From assembly GCF_000004075.3 (NCBI RefSeq), contig NC_026659.2, positions 31,142,272 through 31,206,271 on the forward strand: a DNA stretch of 64,000 bases, written 5' to 3'. The position numbers and the translations under genes were made by a program. Positions within the stretch are counted from its first letter, which is position 1, and each line of letters starts with the position of its first letter. Shown piece after piece: positions 1 to 10,956 of the stretch. The notes under the pieces were generated by a model that searched no databases, was not told where the DNA came from, and worked only from the letters and a program-made list of their open reading frames with translations. The stretch comes from Cucumis sativus (Eukaryota > Streptophyta > Magnoliopsida > Cucurbitales > Cucurbitaceae).

Positions 1-96
1 TGAATGACATAAAAATTCAACCACAACTTGATAAAATCAGCAAACTATGAGGGAAATTGCTAAACACGAAGTCAAAGAAATTAACACAAAGCTTAC

Positions 97-2736
97 AGCA
101 AGTAGCTTGTACAAAATTGATTCAACGTCTTCTCCAACATAACCAGCCTGCAAAAAGTAAAAGCATCCTCCCTTAATTCAATAACAAACCCTCATTATTA
201 TTATTATTATAAACCATTTCGAAAAATTATTATTTTTATGAAACAATTGTTTCTCTTAAGAAAAAAAATGAAAGAATACATGGTCATAAACAAAAGATTG
301 GAGAACATTTCAATCCTGGCTCTCAAGAACCTCTCTAGGGAAACAAAACTTCATACTCTGGAACAAGAAAATCTGGCTAGGATTTTGAGATAAAAGAGGC
401 AAGTTTTGTAACATTTTCAAATCACATCTTCCACCTTCAAATATTGCTTAAATCAGCTCATAATTAAGTAGGATCACAAGAAAGAACTAATATCATAAAG
501 TTAGGATATCTCCATCCGACAAAGAAACTCTGTCCCATTTTTTACCCTTCGGTTGCTATTCTCATATTTTGTTGAGTTTCAACAAAAGACAACTAAATTA
601 TCCCAAAATTTGTGCTGCAATTTCAGACAAGAAAAAAAAAACAAAAGAAAGTGAAAAATAAATGTTGTATCTGAAATAAATAAATAAATAACTGCAAAAT
701 GTTGCATACTATCCCGGTCCCAAGAAACTAAGAATTTTTATCAATGAGGCAAGGCTCAAGTTCATGACTTCATTAAGAAATTACCAAGTTTGAGAAATCA
801 TAAACATAAGTAACTAATAAGGACCGTGGAATTATTCACAAAGAAAGAAGGGCACAGTAAGTTGACTAGAATGTGCCAGAAATTCATAGTAAACATACTA
901 ACATCTTTTGATGGTTTCCTACAAATAATTAAGAGAGAGAATGAAAGAAAGAAAGAAATTTACCTGTGTTAAAGTTGTAGCATCAGCAAGGACAAATGGC
1001 ACATTCACAAATCGAGCCAAGGTCTTTGCAAGGAGTGTCTTACCTATATTACAATTTGCAAATTAAAACAGGTGTTCGAGGATGCATAATACGATGCCAG
1101 TGACAATCAGTGTCAATACATTGGAATTTGATAACTATAAGAGGTCATACCAGAGCCTGTTGGGCCCATCAAGAGAACATTGCTCTTTTCCAACTCCACA
1201 CTATCATCATCATCAACCGTATCTTGGGTACCTGATTCATTTCCTGACCTACTACAGAAATCCACAACAATAGTAATGAACGGAAGTCTCAGGTACTTAT
1301 GAAATAACAAATTTGATGCAAATGGTGTATCTTAAATGCAAAAGTTACTGGAGAAACCAACCCTTTTTGCAAGGAAGCATGATATATTCGTTTGTAATGG
1401 TTATGTACGGCCACAGAAAGTACCTGAGAAAGATAGAGAAAGCCAACTTTGAAATTTTACAATAGTTCACAAAATAATAATGCAATAAATCACCACGTGA
1501 TGATATAATTTCTCCTTGCCACAACAATCACCTAAATTTCACAAAAATATATCCTTCACCAATACACATCATAGCTTACACTCGTTGACTCCTAGTTATC
1601 AACGTGCTAGAGGGTGGTCAAACTTCAAAGACCAAGTGAATGGAGAAATTTAGAAAGAAATTAAAACATGACAAGCTAGACACAATTAAGTGCGTAACGG
1701 CTGATTTACTTAAGCAATATCATTAAAGAGCCTCTAAACTAAATGTGCCCATTTTTATGCAGAAACGCCACAATGAAATGCATACTAATGATAATTCAAT
1801 CAGATCACTGAAAACGGGTATGCAAACCTTCTTGGCTTTTTCTTGGCCAATAACAAATTTGTCCAAGCCCTTGCAAATCTCTTTTGGAGTGGGCAGATCC
1901 TTCCCCAAATTCGATCCTCCCCACTCGTTCTTTTTCCCATCACCAGCGCCATTTCCACCAGAACCCGAAGTGCTTCCATTAGGACCTGTAGCACGAACGA
2001 AGTTCACACCAGGAGCAAATGGCGGACCTGGAGGAGAATGCACCGCCAACCCATTAACGGGAGGCGGTCCAGGAGGCCAATTCTCAGGCGGTTCTCCACC
2101 AAAAGATCTCGCAGTTTCGAAAAACGAAACTCTCAGCCTATTATTCACATAATTTTCATCTGAAAAACCAGCGATGGCATTACCTTTACCATCTTTGGTA
2201 GTGATCCTTCTCTCTGAAGAATTCTTTGGTTTGGAATTCAGATTGCCGATCTCGATGAAACTACCTTGTAGAGGAGCGATCTTGTAAGGACGGAAATAGT
2301 AAGCGGTTTTGCAATTGGGGCACAAATTAACAGCCTCGTAAGCTTCTCTTCCTCCTCCAGCCTTGGGAGGAGCATCACCAGAAGAGGAAGAAGGAAGATT
2401 GAGGGTTGGGAAATGGCGGTTAGAGAAGAGAATATCCATATGCTTAGAACAACGTGGGCAATTAGCCTCGGCCCGAATCTTACGGATTGGTGTACCTGTA
2501 ATGTTGGACTGTGAATGGAAATCATCAGAACCGGACCCGCCGTTGTCCCATTTATACCGTTCCTGAACGCCGATAAACGATTCCCGCCGGCGATGACCGG
2601 AAACATGAAGATAATTGAGATGGGTCGAAATGGGGGAAATCTGGGTCAAACGGAAATTATGATTTGAGAAACAGAGTAGCTTCATTGCTTTCAACTTCTT
2701 CCATTTGAAGATCGCACTTCCACTACTACCAGACAT
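97..2736 (-). CDS. CLPX: Mitochondrial CLPX-type ATPase subunit of the Clp protease, 5' part (gene continues past the left edge)
   Basis: AAA+ unfoldase that feeds proteins to the ClpP peptidase, expected in the mitochondrial matrix. Exons read on the minus strand: 2736-1828, 1423-1362, 1248-1151 (or starting at 1251), 1043-964 and 147-97; the rest lies left of the window. All borders are GT-AG and phases agree. The first in-frame ATG is at 2736; the upstream in-frame stretch to 2853 has no ATG. The N-terminus is basic and presequence-like. Two CxxC pairs (C93/C96 and C139/C142) form the N-terminal zinc-binding region, followed by a Gly/Pro-rich linker (about 205-280). The AAA+ module begins near [17 protein letters not shown]. 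Walker A GPTGSGKT (about 352-359) is split by the exon 3/4 junction. Exon 5 encodes [17 protein letters not shown]. Walker B and the sensor regions are outside the window. The family normally has Tyr where [10 protein letters not shown] has His. Family assignment is very secure; organelle targeting is inferred. Confidence 0.92.
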
Positions 2737-3375
2737 GTGTAAATTTGTAAAGAATTCAAAAAAGCTACAGAATTTAGACAGTTCGTGAAGAACCCAGATG
2801 AAATCCAATCCAATACAAGCTCTAAATCTAGAGAAAGAGGTATAGAGAGACAAAAAGAGGGGAAAAAGTGCGTTTGAAATGAAAGAAAGAGTACAAATTT
2901 CGCTGTGGAATTGTTAATTTATTGAGTAAGAAAGAGAGAGAGAAAGGTATTGAATATTTTATGATTGTGAGGATGAGAAGGAATGTGGGATTTGGGAAAG
3001 AAAACAGGGAGAGGAGTGAGTGAAGGAGGAAGATAAAATTGGGAGAATTTCAAGGACAAACCCTCATCTTATTCAACTCATCATCCACGCTCAAATTTTC
3101 AGTTCTTCAAATGGATGAGATTGTGGATTTTCTCTAATTTATATCTGAGTTTATTTCTCCTCTTAATCCAATTAATCCCAAATATTTGAGAAACATATTA
3201 TATTATGTTCAAGGGGATGATGAAAGAAAAAACAAAGTACCAAAAAACTCAAAGCACCTTCTCTCTTCTTACACTTCACCTTATTCTTTTCTCCCGAGTG
3301 TACCAACGGTTCCACCAGACCGAACCGTTTCGGTTTGCTTACACTATTGATTAAATTCAAAACAAACCGACCGAT
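2737..3375. promoter_or_regulatory. Shared divergent promoter region between CLPX and the PPR gene
   Basis: The start codons of CLPX (minus, 2736) and the PPR gene (plus, 3376) are about 640 bp apart and point away from each other, so this segment must hold both 5' leaders and promoters. The CLPX side (about 2740-3060) is GA-rich on the plus strand, which gives the pyrimidine-rich leader common in plant transcripts. A perfect 8-bp inverted repeat, AACGGTTC and GAACCGTT, lies at 3305-3312 and 3322-3329, close to the PPR start. No clear TATA box was assigned to either side. Confidence 0.5.
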
Positions 3376-5067
3376 ATGGGTTCGGTTCTTCTATTTGACC
3401 GATTCATAACTTCAAAACGTCTCCGGGTTTGGTTGAGTTTAAGAATTATTTCGAAGGCAATTGGAAGAAGCATGTCGTCGGTTTCAATACATCCCCATTT
3501 GAATCAATTGTTTGTAGCAGCGCTTGAAAAATGCAGTAATCTCAATCATCTCAAGCAACTTCAAGGATTTCTTATTTCACACGGTCATTCACAAACGCAG
3601 TTCTTCGCCTTCAAGCTTGTTCGCTTTTGCAACCTTACTCTTGCTGACTTATGTTATGCTCGCTACATTTTTGATAATCTAACTTCCCCAAATGTTTTTC
3701 TCTATACTGCAATGATCACAGCTTATGCCTCATATCCCGATCCTAAAGCCGCGTTTCTTTTGTACCGTAATATGGTCCGCCGTGGAGCCATTCGACCGAA
3801 CAATTTTATCTACCCCCATGTCCTTAGATCTTGCCCTGATGTTTTGGGGTCCAATGCCACGAAAATGGTTCATACCCAGGTTCTGAAATCTGGATTTGGT
3901 GGATACCCAGTTGTTCAAACGGCCATTGTTGATTCCTATTCGCGGTTCTCTTCGGATATTGGGAGTGCAAGACAGATGTTCGATGAAATGCTAGAGAGAA
4001 CTGTAGTGTCTTGGACGGCCATGATTTCAGGGTATGCGAGGCTTGGGAACTTTGATAGTGCAATTGAGTTGTTTGAAAGTATGCCGGAGAGGGATGTCCC
4101 TGCTTGGAATGCTCTTATTGCTGGTTGTGCTCAAAATGGATTCTTCTGTGAAGCGATTTGGTTGTTCAAAAGAATGGTTTTATTGGCACTAGAGGGTAAT
4201 AATAATGATCGTGAAAATAAGCCGAATAAGACCACACTTGGATCTGCACTATCAGCTTGTGGACATACTGGGATGCTTCATCTTGGTAAGTGGATTCATG
4301 GTTATGTTTTCAAAACTTATCCTGGTCAGGATTCGTTTATCTCAAATGCTTTGCTAGATATGTATGGAAAATGTGGCAATTTAAAAGTTGCGAGGAGAGT
4401 TTTTGACATGATTACTTTAAAAAACTTGACATCATGGAATTCCTTGATAAATTGTCTTGCACTCCATGGCCATAGTGGAAGTGCAATTGATTTGTTTGCA
4501 GAGTTGATTCATTGTGGGGATGGTGTAAAACCAAATGAGGTTACCTTTGTGGGTGTGTTGAATGCTTGTACTCACGGAGGATTAGTTGAAAAAGGTTACT
4601 CATACTTTGAAATGATGAGGCGGGATTACGATATCGAGCCTCAGATTGAACACTTTGGGTGCTTGATAGACCTTCTGGGCCGTGCAGGGCGGTTTGAGGA
4701 AGCAATGGAAGTTGTGCGCGGCATGAATATTGAACCAGATGAGGTTGTATGGGGTTCTTTACTAAATGCATGCAAAATCCATGGTCGTTCAGATTTAGCT
4801 GAATACTCGGTGAAAAAGTTGATCGAGATGGATCCAAAAAATGGCGGTTATAGAATTATGCTAGCTAATATATATGCCGAGTTTGGAAAGTGGGATGAGG
4901 TTCGGAAGGTTCGTAGGCTTTTGAAGGAGAAAAATGCTTATAAAACACCAGGTTGCAGTTGGATTGAGGTAGATAATCAGGTTTATCAGTTCTATTCTTT
5001 TGACATGTCACATCCCAGTGTAGAAGAAATATACAAAACTTTAGAAAGTATGATCAGCTTTATGTAA
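3376..5067 (+). CDS. PLS-class (E-type) pentatricopeptide repeat protein, At1g33350-like
   Basis: Sequence-specific organellar RNA-binding protein, 563 residues in one intronless ORF, which is typical of plant PPR genes. From about residue 70 to 460 it has tandem PLS repeats with classic motifs: NVFLYTAMITAYA, RTVVSWTAMISGYARLG, RDVPAWNALIAGCAQNG, SFISNALLDMYGKCGN and LTSWNSLINCLALHG. It then has HFGCLIDLLGRAGRFEEA and an E/E+ region (WGSLLNACKIHG through GCSWIEVDNQVYQFYSFDMSHP). No DYW deaminase domain follows, so direct C-to-U catalysis is not expected. It closely resembles what I remember of Arabidopsis At1g33350. The first ATG (3376) gives a basic, Arg-rich N-terminus that could be an organelle presequence. 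An internal ATG at 3472 (MSSVSIHP) matches the start of the Arabidopsis protein better, so the true start is uncertain. Its RNA target cannot be read from sequence alone. Confidence 0.93.
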   Translation: MGSVLLFDRFITSKRLRVWLSLRIISKAIGRSMSSVSIHPHLNQLFVAALEKCSNLNHLKQLQGFLISHGHSQTQFFAFKLVRFCNLTLADLCYARYIFDNLTSPNVFLYTAMITAYASYPDPKAAFLLYRNMVRRGAIRPNNFIYPHVLRSCPDVLGSNATKMVHTQVLKSGFGGYPVVQTAIVDSYSRFSSDIGSARQMFDEMLERTVVSWTAMISGYARLGNFDSAIELFESMPERDVPAWNALIAGCAQNGFFCEAIWLFKRMVLLALEGNNNDRENKPNKTTLGSALSACGHTGMLHLGKWIHGYVFKTYPGQDSFISNALLDMYGKCGNLKVARRVFDMITLKNLTSWNSLINCLALHGHSGSAIDLFAELIHCGDGVKPNEVTFVGVLNACTHGGLVEKGYSYFEMMRRDYDIEPQIEHFGCLIDLLGRAGRFEEAMEVVRGMNIEPDEVVWGSLLNACKIHGRSDLAEYSVKKLIEMDPKNGGYRIMLANIYAEFGKWDEVRKVRRLLKEKNAYKTPGCSWIEVDNQVYQFYSFDMSHPSVEEIYKTLESMISFM

Positions 5068-6587
5068 AAAGAAAATGAAGATTTGCTTCAAATTGAAGCA
5101 TTTTCGACATTCCATGCTATTGCTGATCGGCTGATCGCCATTTATCAGATGAGAAAGTCGAACCACGAGAGGATCATGAAGCTCTACCAACCTTCTCTCT
5201 CCTTCCAGTTGCACAGTCTTCTTTGAGGTCTATAAAAAAAAAAAGCTCCATGAGAGAAGAATTATCTATTCTAAGCTTGAATTGGAGTATTGTTTTCTAA
5301 GTACATGACAATTGACAACATGAGCAAAACAGAAGAACAGCAATTGGAGGCAATTAAGTGATAGTTTAGACTTCAGAGATTTTTGCAAGCAACTTTGAAC
5401 AAATTGTGTCTTCAATTTATATGCTTGTGTTGACCCTGAAACAACATGAAGGTAGTAGTATGATTCAATTGCTGATGATGATAAATAAAATGGCCAACCG
5501 GGAAAGGTTTCTGGAGTTCTGTGAACAAATTAATGACTCTAAGTCCTAAGGTATGTGACTGCTTTAGTTATGTCTACCACCAAGTTGTTCATGGACAACG
5601 AACATCTATCAATTCCTAAGTTTGAAGAATTGATATCTCAACGGTGAAATTTTCCATTTGGGAGATTGCTTTTTGTAGATGTTTTTGATAAGTTACAAAG
5701 AATAAGGCCCAGAATTTTTTGACTCCATTATATTTCTTTGATGTCCTTTGGAGGGGAAACCCACAATTTTTTTTTATGGGAAAAGGGAGAGATTTTGTAT
5801 TTATTTTATGGAAAATGTTTTTTCTTATTTCAGCAAATTCATCAAAAAAAATTTGGTTGACTTTTGTACATCACAATTAAGAAAAAATACTTAAGATCCA
5901 TAAATTATTTTAAAAATTAATAAAATAAATGGACTAATACAAAAAAATGAAATATGTAAATCAAATGATAAAATAACAAACTTAAAACAAGAAAGAACAA
6001 TTAAAAAAAAAACCATGAGAAGACTTTGAAATAAATTTATATATATAAATCATTTGAAGAAAATGTAACTAAACATATTGATTTTATTTTTAGATTAAAA
6101 ATGGCATTTTAGAAAACACTTTCTTTGTAAGTTAATCTGAAAAGTCCCTAAACCTATAATAAAATTCATAGTTTTGAGCTTTTCTTGTCCTAACTAATAT
6201 TGATATTCAAACAATAATAAGATGAAACTTTCTCAACACATCTTAAATTATGAACAAAATAGTTCGATAGGATGCAAAAGATAGGTGAAGTGAAAAAAAA
6301 TATTTCTTTTAAGTGCCTCTCAACTCCTAAGTGACACCTATTTTTAGCATTCAACAAATTCATCCATTCATAATTTGCCATTCGAAACAGTTTGTCTTTT
6401 CTTACAAAAAAAGAAAAAAAGAGGATCAATTTCTTTCATATGAAGTGGTGGAAAGAATGCAAAATGATGATATCATAGTATTAAATTTAACGTGTCGATG
6501 TTTCCATGTTGATATGTAACTAATCTAAATAACAAACATATTTGCTTATTTGATATTTGAAGATAATGATATGGTTTTTTAGCATCA
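5068..6587. other. Spacer between the PPR and HSP22 genes
   Basis: It contains the presumed 3' UTR of the PPR gene (first few hundred bases, moderate composition) and then strongly AT-rich DNA from about 5750. Small ORFs in it lack coding-like composition. No RNA gene or mobile element was recognised. Confidence 0.5.
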
Positions 6588-6600
6588 GAAATGTCGAGAA
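6588..6600 (+). promoter_or_regulatory. Heat shock element upstream of HSP22
   Basis: The bases GAAatGTCgaGAA match the three-unit heat shock element GAAnnTTCnnGAA with one mismatch in the middle unit. They lie about 140 bp upstream of the start codon of a small heat shock protein gene. A second, weaker pair of GAA units spaced 10 bp apart occurs at 6673-6675 and 6683-6685. Heat-shock-factor control is therefore likely, but this is inferred from motif and context. Confidence 0.6.
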
Positions 6601-6702
6601 GCAACCGGAGAACTCAGTCTCTCTGTTCCACTTTCCAACTAAATCCCGAATCTTCCATCTTCTTCTTCCTTAGAATTCCCTAGAAACTACCACAAAAGAG
6701 CC

Positions 6703-6709
6703 TATAAAT
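6703..6709 (+). promoter_or_regulatory. TATAAAT motif close to the HSP22 start
   Basis: A TATAAAT string lies only 31 bp before the ATG at 6740. If it is the functional TATA box, the 5' leader would be only a few nucleotides long, which is unusual. Transcription may instead start upstream. Confidence 0.3.
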
Positions 6710-6739
6710 CCCATTACCAATCGCAAATACCGCAAAAAA

Positions 6740-7309
6740 ATGGCAGAATCAAAGGCAATACAACTCATCTTCTCCACAATCTTCATCTTTGCTTTTCTAC
6801 TTACCTCATCCCATCCTTCCCTTCTTCCATTCATCGACCCTTTTGGGATTCTGGAACAAACCCCATTTGGATTACTCGAAAACGAAAACAAAGATGTTCT
6901 GCAACAACAACCACTCCCGCCGGCTAGAGTTGACTGGAAAGAGACCGCGGAGAGTCACGAGATCATGGTGGATGTGCCGGGAATGAACAAGGAGGAGCTG
7001 AAGATTGAATTAGACGAAGAAAACAGGGTTCTGAAAGTGATAGGAGAGAGGAAAAGAGAAGAGGAGAAACAGAGTGATCATTGGCATAGATTGGAACGAA
7101 GCTATGGAAAATTCTGGAGGCAATTGCGGTTGCCCGTTAATGCGGATTTGGAGTCCGTTAAAGCAAAGCTTGAGAATGGGGTTCTTAAGATCAGTTTGTT
7201 GAAGCTTTCGCAGGAGAAGATTAAGGGTCCGAGAGTGGTGGGGATTTTGGATGAACAACCGCCGGCGGGAGAGATGAACAAATCCGGTGCGGCCAAGCAG
7301 GAGTTGTGA
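6740..7309 (+). CDS. HSP22: Endoplasmic-reticulum class small heat shock protein (about 22 kDa)
   Basis: ATP-independent holdase chaperone, 189 residues, no intron. An N-terminal hydrophobic signal peptide ([18 protein letters not shown], residues 7-24) directs it to the secretory pathway. The alpha-crystallin (HSP20) domain runs from about R63 to K155: [20 protein letters not shown], the arm region [21 protein letters not shown] with FWRQLRLP, then the terminal [12 protein letters not shown], which corresponds to the conserved GVL motif of the family. The C-terminus is KQEL, a plausible variant of the K/HDEL ER-retrieval signal. Length and layout fit plant ER sHSPs such as Arabidopsis HSP22.0 (At4g10250). 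A good heat shock element lies upstream. ER location is inferred from the signal peptide plus tail; family identity is secure. Confidence 0.94.
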   Translation: MAESKAIQLIFSTIFIFAFLLTSSHPSLLPFIDPFGILEQTPFGLLENENKDVLQQQPLPPARVDWKETAESHEIMVDVPGMNKEELKIELDEENRVLKVIGERKREEEKQSDHWHRLERSYGKFWRQLRLPVNADLESVKAKLENGVLKISLLKLSQEKIKGPRVVGILDEQPPAGEMNKSGAAKQEL

Positions 7310-7789
7310 GAGATCAATTTTCTTGTCGTTATGTGTTGTGATGGTTAATGTTATCTTAATGCAGTTTTATATGTGAATTAATAATGTAGTTTATGTTTAT
7401 GTTGACGGACTAAGAATTGAATAACACTACTTTTTGTGAAAGGAAAAACAAGAGTATCTTTGGCAATGATGAACTCAAAAGATATTGGGTTTGAGAATTG
7501 TTTAACAAAATTAGAAGTCATAAATATATAGAAATGAGAAAGAATTCATAGTGTCACAAGATGACTCTATTTCTCTGCAAGAAAATATTATTTAGATGAA
7601 TGTTGAATTGAACCAACAATAATGTGTCACAAACCAATGAAGCAAAATGAAATTGCAAAACAAATAAATGCATCCTTAGCTACATCCACATGCAATGTCA
7701 CACATCCAGAATCCAGCCTCCAATTCTTATCAGCCATCTTCTGTTCATATTTTAAAATTAACACCAAGCATTATTATTCCTTTCTTCAA
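7310..7789. other. Convergent 3' spacer between HSP22 and the NAC gene
   Basis: AT-rich DNA that must contain the 3' UTRs of both genes, which face each other here. The plus-strand ORF running from about 7622 into the NAC region is a shadow of the NAC last exon. Nothing else was recognised. Confidence 0.5.
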
Positions 7790-10700
7790 TTATTTAGCAT
7801 ACCCCCAAAAGTCCATTATCTCCCCCCTCAACGAAAGCTGATTGATTTGGCTAACCGACGACGACCCATGTTCATCGTCGAACCTCACGTCCTTACTCGA
7901 ATTTTCATTCCCAAGATGAGATGTAACCAGTCGATCCAGCATGGCCCAGGGCTCAGTTATACCATCAGTCGGTTGGCTGGTTTCAGGGTTATTAGACATG
8001 AGTTGTTTCGCCATGAGGGGGGTGTCGGGTGGCAAGGACGAGAGGGCTGGGTAGTCGTAGGCGGAAGACGAGGTGGGGAGGCCGGGCTTGATGGTGGAAA
8101 GGTTAGGGTGAAAGAGATGGTGGTGGGGGAAATGTGAAGGTTGAGGTGGGGTTGGGATGTAGTGGAGGGCTAGGTCGGATTTGTTGAGCTCAAATGTAGG
8201 ATGAGATGCGTAGTTTTGTTGGGGTTGGCGGAGTTGGTATTGAGATTCTCTATGCAGGAATGTGTGTGGTGTGGCGATTGAGGCTGAGGAATGAGCGTTA
8301 TTATTGTTAAGATGTTGATCGGAGTTCGCGCTTGATGTACCGCCTCCTCCTCCCATTCCTTCATTTGTCACTTTGAATAGATTCTTCTTCTTGAAAACTC
8401 GACAAACAACCCACCCATCCTCCTGTAACAAATGTAAGAATAAGTTAGTATAACAGTCGTCAATAAGTGAATATTAATATTAAGCTAAGAAACAACAAAT
8501 GTTCAACAAGCACTTATTTAGCTTTTGACTGAATTTTCAACTACTTCAAAAACATAAAGCTATCAAAGAAAGTTCCATTTAATTATTATTTGAAAAGAGA
8601 GATGAGACAGCAAAAATAACTGAAAGAAATGGTGACGACGGGGTGCTCACAGAATTATTGGAAAGAGGGTCATCGGCATCCTCAAGGCGATATTCATGCA
8701 TTATCCAATCAGTTTTCTGGCCGTGAGGAGCTCTCCCACGGTAGAACACCAATGTCTTACGCATTCCGATCTTCTTGTATGAGTTTCTAATGCATTTGTC
8801 ACGTCCGGTGGCTTTCCAGAACCCTGCGTTGGTGGCTCTGTTGGTTCTTGACCCCGTTGGGTACTTCCTATCCTTGTGGCTGAAAAAGTACCACTCGTTT
8901 TGTGGTGTCGACCCTATTCTGCATTTCTCTGTTTTTATTCATTCAAAGAGTTTAATTAATCATAAGTTAATCACATGATATATATATATACAACCAGATG
9001 GATTCAAGAAATGGTTCTGGCTATGTCACGTGGTAAGTTATGATTAGACAATTTATTGAAATGCATAACAAGAATTACTAATGAATTGATAATACTTCTA
9101 TTTTTTAAACCATACAAAAAATAATAATAATAAATAAAACAATTTAGTTTTATACTTTCCATTTTCTACTAAGATAATATAAAAATAATTTAATCAAATT
9201 TCATATTTATTTTAATGTATCAATTTTTAAAGTCCGAGTAACAAAGGTTACATCATAGATAGGTGCAAGGCAACGTGCACCTTCTTAGAGAAATAATTTT
9301 TATGTAGAGTATTAGCAGTAGTTTGCATAAAATTTGTCATGTGTGTGGTAGGTTTAATTTTTACTGTATAGAAAAACAAAGTACTACCTGAAATTAATTA
9401 CCCTTATAAATAAATTGAGTTTTGACTTATGGATTAAAAGATCAAATTAATCTATCAATAATTATAGAGATTAAATTAATAATTTTTACTCTTTAACCTA
9501 AATCCAAACCTAATAATATGAAATTATAATAGGAGTAAATGTTTAATTAAGCAATCATCTCAAAAGATGTTTTTGTTAGCTTCTAAACACATGATTCATC
9601 TAATTAATAATATAATCATATTTTAGAATAAAAGATTAGGGAGTTGAAATTTTACACACAAGAGATATGCATGAGAATTAAATTAAATTAAATTTTATAT
9701 AATTCCATTCTCAACTCAACAAATTAAAGAACACATTGGAATTCACAACTTCTCTTTGACCACTGAATCAATTCAAATAATTTCAACTTAAAACTATTGT
9801 TAATTTAAAATATATATTCTTAATCATATCTAAATTAAACTTTAGCTAAATGTGAATCATCAATTCTCGAATTTCATGGAGAGTTCTTTTTCTTTTGTTT
9901 TTTTAGGAAAAAGTCAAGAACTAGTAATATGAAAAATAATAATAATAATAATGCATGGATAATTGGGAAAGATTTATTTTGAGATTGCACAAATTACAAG
10001 AAATTAAAAGTATTAGGATATAACCAAATATAAACTATTCATATTAATTCTCAAGTAGTCAAAAAAAATTATGAAACTCTCATGAGCAGCAGAAGCAGCA
10101 GTTTCTTTACGTTACTGCTGAGAATTAATTTCATCATAAATTTACTACAAAAAGAAGAAAAATTAAATATTAGTTAATTAAGAAAAGAAGAAGAAGAAGA
10201 GTTTCCACTTCACCACCAAAATCATTTTATTTTATTTATTTAACAATTTTCTCTTCTAAAACTTAACCCTTTTCATACATGTAAATAATTATAATTTTTA
10301 TAGGAAATGACAATTTTATTATTATTTAGTAGTAAAATTTTAATGAAGAGAGTCAACTATGTTAGCAAATTAAAAGTTTATGTTAGAATTTAGTTCATAT
10401 ATATAATTTGATAAAACCCTATTCTTAAGAATCTTTATGATAAGGATTGAAACTATAGAAAGCATTTCTGTGGTATTATTTAAACATATGAACTAAATTA
10501 TATGAACTAATTCTAATTTTTTTCAACTTATATTCACCAAATATTTGATTAAACAATTAAATTACAATTGTAGTAGTATGGATTTGAGAAGTTAAATTAT
10601 AGTTTGATGAAACAATTTTGATGAATAATCACAATTATAGAGAATGAATTTATATGGTTTTACCAATGTATAAGAACTAACTTTTTTTCCATCATAAGAA

Positions 10701-10956
10701 CGAAATTTACCCTAATTTAACTTGATTTGTAGTAAGAGTATGAGAATTTTCAAAAGGAGTAGGGGAGCTTACCTTGCAAGTCCCAAGGTTCGATCTTGTT
10801 CAAATCGACCTCTCGAACGACTTCCATGTCGAATTTTTGAAACGATACCTTCTTCTTCAAGTAGTAATGAAGGAGCTCTTCATCGGTCGGATGGAACCGA
10901 AAACCAGGAGGAACGCCGCCACCGCCACCGCCACTACCACCACCTGAGGAGCCCAT
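7790..10956 (-). CDS. NAC transcription factor of the SOMBRERO/BEARSKIN type
   Basis: Plant-specific DNA-binding transcription factor, 364 residues from three minus-strand exons: 10956-10773, 8928-8651 and 8422-7790 (phases 1 and 0, all GT-AG). NAC subdomains appear in order: A ([20 protein letters not shown]), B ([20 protein letters not shown]), C ([20 protein letters not shown] and [18 protein letters not shown]), D ([19 protein letters not shown] and [10 protein letters not shown]) and E ([16 protein letters not shown]). The introns fall in the usual NAC positions. A Gly-rich run ([10 protein letters not shown]) precedes subdomain A. The His/Asn/Ser/Pro-rich tail ends in MDFWGYAK, a probable activation segment. 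The domain is very close to the SMB/BRN1/BRN2 group, which controls root-cap maturation in Arabidopsis; the neighbourhood (HSP22, PPR, CLPX) matches that of BRN1/BRN2. Root-cap function is inferred from family, and BRN versus SMB is not settled. Intron 1 is about 1.8 kb. Confidence 0.92.
8929..10772 (-). other. Large first intron of the NAC gene
   Basis: About 1.84 kb of AT-rich intron between the exons for NAC subdomains B and C. The donor reads CAAG|GTAAGC and the acceptor AACAG|AGAAA. It contains A/T homopolymers and short GAA and TAA repeats (for example near 10180-10200), but no coding-like frame. Confidence 0.7.

Noticed and set aside
1745-2163. Overlapping plus-strand ORFs across CLPX exon 1
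   Set aside because: They are antisense shadows of the CLPX coding frame; the minus strand has recognisable CLPX protein with consistent splice sites.
7622-8137. 171-codon plus-strand ORF overlapping the NAC last exon
   Set aside because: It is the complement of the NAC C-terminal coding exon, with low-complexity Gly/Val/Arg content and no homology.
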